A DNA stretch of 5,773 bases from DAIUCA01 sp964613675. GTDB lineage: Bacteria > Pseudomonadota > Gammaproteobacteria > Competibacterales > Competibacteraceae. Positions 3,829-5,773 of the stretch are shown here, piece after piece. The stretch is from NCBI GenBank assembly GCA_964613675.1, contig CAZTIH010000148.1, forward strand, positions 1-5,773. The letters run 5' to 3'. The notes under the pieces are model-generated. The model worked only from the letters and a program-made list of their open reading frames with translations, ran no database searches and was not told where the DNA came from. How positions within the stretch are numbered: position 1 is the first letter of the stretch; every line of letters starts with the position of its first letter. The position numbers were made by a program, and so were the translations under genes.

Positions 3829-5604
3829 TTACGAATCAATTGCCGACTGAATTTGCTTTAGGTAGCCCGCAAAATCGGGGGATTTTGGCGTGGCATAGTT
3901 AAAGTTCTTAAACGTGTTAGTCAGCTCGATAAAGAAGTGACGCGCCGCTTCTTTATCCGCAAATTGATAGTCTTTTTGCGTAATTTTATAAACCAAATCA
4001 AAGGCTTGCTGTTGACGTTCGAGCGAAACAGAAGCATCGACATTGTCAAACGCATCCTGTTGCAGATAAACCATGTCCACAAACAACGCCTTCTGATACT
4101 GCACAAAATCTTCTAGCGAAACGCCCTCTTCTCCCGTCACCTGCATCATCTGCAAAATGCGGTCGCCCTCGACGAGAAGACTTCGCAATGTTTCAACCCG
4201 TTCGGTCCAGTCGGGTGATAGATGTTCTGCATACCACGGGGCAAGCTGCTTTAAGTAACGCGACCACGAAATTAACGGATCAACTGCCGGATAAAATCGC
4301 TTGTACGCCCGCGCATACGACAGCCCCAAAAAGGTTTTCACGGTGCCTAATGTGGATTGGGTGACGGGTTCCTCAAAGTTTCCGCCCGCTGGAGACACCG
4401 TACCAATCATCGTCAAGCTGCCCATGCTCCCGTCGGCCTGCTGAACCACGCCCGCGCGCTCGTAAACACTGCGAACGGCCGAATCCAAATAGGCGGGAAA
4501 CGCCTCTTCGCCCGGAATTTCCTCCAAACGCCCCGAGGTTTCACGCATCGCTTGTGCCCAACGCGAGGTGGAGTCGGCGATTAACAGCACATCCAAGCCC
4601 ATTTGACGGTAGTACTCCGCCAACGTAATCCCGGTGTAAATCGAGGCTTCCCGTGCAGCTACGGGCATACTGGAGGTGTTGCAGATGATGATGGTACGGG
4701 ACATCAGCGAACCGCCCGTTTTGGGATCCTTCATCGCGGGAAACTCCGTAATCGTCTCGACCACCTCCCCCGCCCGTTCGCCACAGGCAACGACGACCAC
4801 TACATCTACCGCCGAAAATCGCGCAATTAACCCCTGTAACACGGTTTTACCGGCCCCAAACGGGCCAGGAATACAGGCTGTGCCCCCTTTAGCGATGGGA
4901 AAAAAGGTGTCGATGAGCCGTTGCGTTGTTAACAGCGGGGCATCGGGAAAACACCGTTCGGCACGACGCGTTCGCAACAGATAACTGGGTAATGCCCGCC
5001 GCACGGGCCACGATTGACACAAAGTCATCGGCTCTTCTTGACCGTTGGCGTGCTTTAAGCGAGCAACGGGGGTGTCCACCGTGACATTGCCCTGTTGCAT
5101 CCAACTAATCGTCGAGGTTCCCACCAACCCAAAAGGTGCCATAATTTTATGACGAAGATGGCCTTCTTGCACGGTACCGATCACATCGCCCGCTTGAACG
5201 GTTGCCCCGACCTGCAATAGGGGGGTAAAGGCCCATTTCTTTTGTTGATCCAGGGGTTCTAGCGTGATGCCCCGAGGTAAGAAATTACCGTGATGGATGG
5301 CGAGGAGTTCGAGGGGGTTTTGTAACCCGTCATAGACCTGTCCCAATAGTCCCGGGCCAAGTGTGACGGATAACAACTCGCCACTCTGCTCAATCGGATC
5401 TCCAACGGCCACACCTCTTGTACTTTCAAAGACTTGCGCGTCGGCAAATCGTCCCTTAACCCGCAACACTTCTGCTTTAAGCCGTTCTTTACCGGCGACT
5501 CGACGGGGACAAATATAAATCACTTCGTTTTTCATTAAGGTCACCCCCTCATGGGCTTCGAGGGTGACGAGATCATCTTGTACGGCGATCACGTGGGCAG
5601 TCAT
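3829..5604 (-). CDS. atpA: V/A-type ATP synthase catalytic subunit A
   Basis: This is the catalytic subunit of the membrane-bound V/A-type ATPase, on the cytoplasmic V1 head, coupling ATP to H+ or Na+ movement. The 591 aa match full-length bacterial A subunits. It has the N-terminal barrel with VFESTRGVAVGD (58-69) and GPGLLGQVYDGLQNPL (83-98), the short non-homologous region at about 115-190, Walker A GPFGAGKT (247-254), the ACGERAGE motif with the catalytic-base region Glu276-Arg277, and Walker B LDVLLIADSTSRW (337-349). Wording such as STLGTVKTFLGLSYARAYKR (417-436) is closer to the Chlamydia/Bacteroidetes-style enzyme than to archaeal A subunits. The start has a good AGGAG 7 nt upstream and overlaps the upstream gene by ATGA. 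Subunit B, which normally follows A, is absent; a terminator and cas6 follow instead. Confidence 0.96.
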   Translation of the reverse strand: MTAHVIAVQDDLVTLEAHEGVTLMKNEVIYICPRRVAGKERLKAEVLRVKGRFADAQVFESTRGVAVGDPIEQSGELLSVTLGPGLLGQVYDGLQNPLELLAIHHGNFLPRGITLEPLDQQKKWAFTPLLQVGATVQAGDVIGTVQEGHLRHKIMAPFGLVGTSTISWMQQGNVTVDTPVARLKHANGQEEPMTLCQSWPVRRALPSYLLRTRRAERCFPDAPLLTTQRLIDTFFPIAKGGTACIPGPFGAGKTVLQGLIARFSAVDVVVVVACGERAGEVVETITEFPAMKDPKTGGSLMSRTIIICNTSSMPVAAREASIYTGITLAEYYRQMGLDVLLIADSTSRWAQAMRETSGRLEEIPGEEAFPAYLDSAVRSVYERAGVVQQADGSMGSLTMIGTVSPAGGNFEEPVTQSTLGTVKTFLGLSYARAYKRFYPAVDPLISWSRYLKQLAPWYAEHLSPDWTERVETLRSLLVEGDRILQMMQVTGEEGVSLEDFVQYQKALFVDMVYLQQDAFDNVDASVSLERQQQAFDLVYKITQKDYQFADKEAARHFFIELTNTFKNFNYATPKSPDFAGYLKQIQSAIDS

Positions 5605-5773
5605 GCGGCATCTCCTTCAAAGGAAGCATCAACAGGCGCGTAGGTCGCCAACTGTGTAAATTTCGCCGCCGCTGCCGGCACGGGGGATTGGAGCAATAAC
5701 CATTGACGTGCCAGTCGATAACGGAGGGCGTAAGCAAAAACGGCATAAAAATCAAATAAATGCAAACCCTGAT
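5601..5773 (-). CDS. C-terminal end of a probable DUF2764 (V-ATPase operon) protein, partial
   Basis: An open frame enters at the window edge and ends at TGA 5603-5601, overlapping the ATPase A start (ATGA). About 57 codons are visible: an FDFYAVFAYALRYRLARQW segment, then a Pro/Ala-rich stretch, then KFTQLATYAPVDASFEGDAA. The pattern of a terminal helix with (L/F)-A-Y-x-L-(K/R)-x-R-x-x-x-W followed by a short acidic end resembles the C-terminus of DUF2764 proteins, which sit directly before subunit A in Chlamydia- and Bacteroidetes-type V-ATPase operons. The translational overlap shows it belongs to the same operon. The family name is an inference from this short end and its position; the N-terminus lies outside the window. 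Confidence 0.6.
   Translation of the reverse strand, partial: QGLHLFDFYAVFAYALRYRLARQWLLLQSPVPAAAAKFTQLATYAPVDASFEGDAA
5612..5616 (-). promoter_or_regulatory. Shine-Dalgarno site of ATPase subunit A
   Basis: AGGAG on the minus strand lies 7 nt before the ATG at 5604, inside the end of the upstream partial gene. It fixes the start of subunit A and supports translational coupling with the preceding gene. Confidence 0.75.

Noticed and set aside
5573..5755. Minus-strand 60-aa open frame beginning MIFMPF
   Set aside because: The alternative frame over the same bases continues from the window edge, resembles DUF2764 and ends with the ATGA overlap, so the 60-aa frame is a shadow.

Overview
The window looks like bacterial chromosome of moderate GC, and every supported gene lies on the minus strand. 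Three things suggest a proteobacterium: a consensus IHF site in the CRISPR leader, a reverse transcriptase (RT)-containing adaptation module with a Cas6, and a Chlamydia/Bacteroidetes-style V/A-type ATPase. A gammaproteobacterium is my guess from gene content; the genus cannot be read from the sequence.

Layout along the minus strand, from high to low coordinates. (1) 5773-3829 is the end of a V/A-ATPase operon segment: the last 57 codons of a probable DUF2764 protein, then a complete catalytic subunit A (591 aa), joined by an ATGA overlap. (2) 3828-3743 is an 86-bp gap with a strong terminator-like hairpin ending in CTTTTTC, immediately before the cas6 start codon. (3) 3742-289 is a compact CRISPR operon: cas6, a free-standing group II-intron-like RT, a 232-aa protein made of two tandem Cas2 domains, and cas1. 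The RT and cas2-cas2 overlap by ATGA, and cas2-cas2 and cas1 overlap by TAGTG. (4) 288-132 is the CRISPR leader, with a perfect IHF consensus and a perfect DnaA-box 9-mer. (5) 131-1 is the leader-proximal end of a CRISPR array that runs off the window: two identical 36-bp repeats, one complete 34-bp spacer and one partial spacer.

The module reads as a self-contained spacer-acquisition and crRNA-processing unit. Cas1 and a single-chain Cas2 'dimer' would form the integrase. The RT would allow spacers to be taken from RNA, as known for RT-Cas1 systems. The leader, possibly bent by IHF, would direct insertion at the first repeat. Cas6 would cut the array transcript at the base of the repeat hairpin, leaving the 8-nt ATTGAAAC tag typical of type III crRNAs. 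No interference genes (cas10, csm/cmr, cas7-like) are present, so they must lie beyond the array or elsewhere.

The most unusual element is the covalent Cas2-Cas2 tandem encoded between a separate RT and a separate Cas1. In described RT-CRISPR systems the RT is commonly fused to Cas1, often with Cas6 as well. Also notable is that the module begins where ATPase subunit B would be expected.
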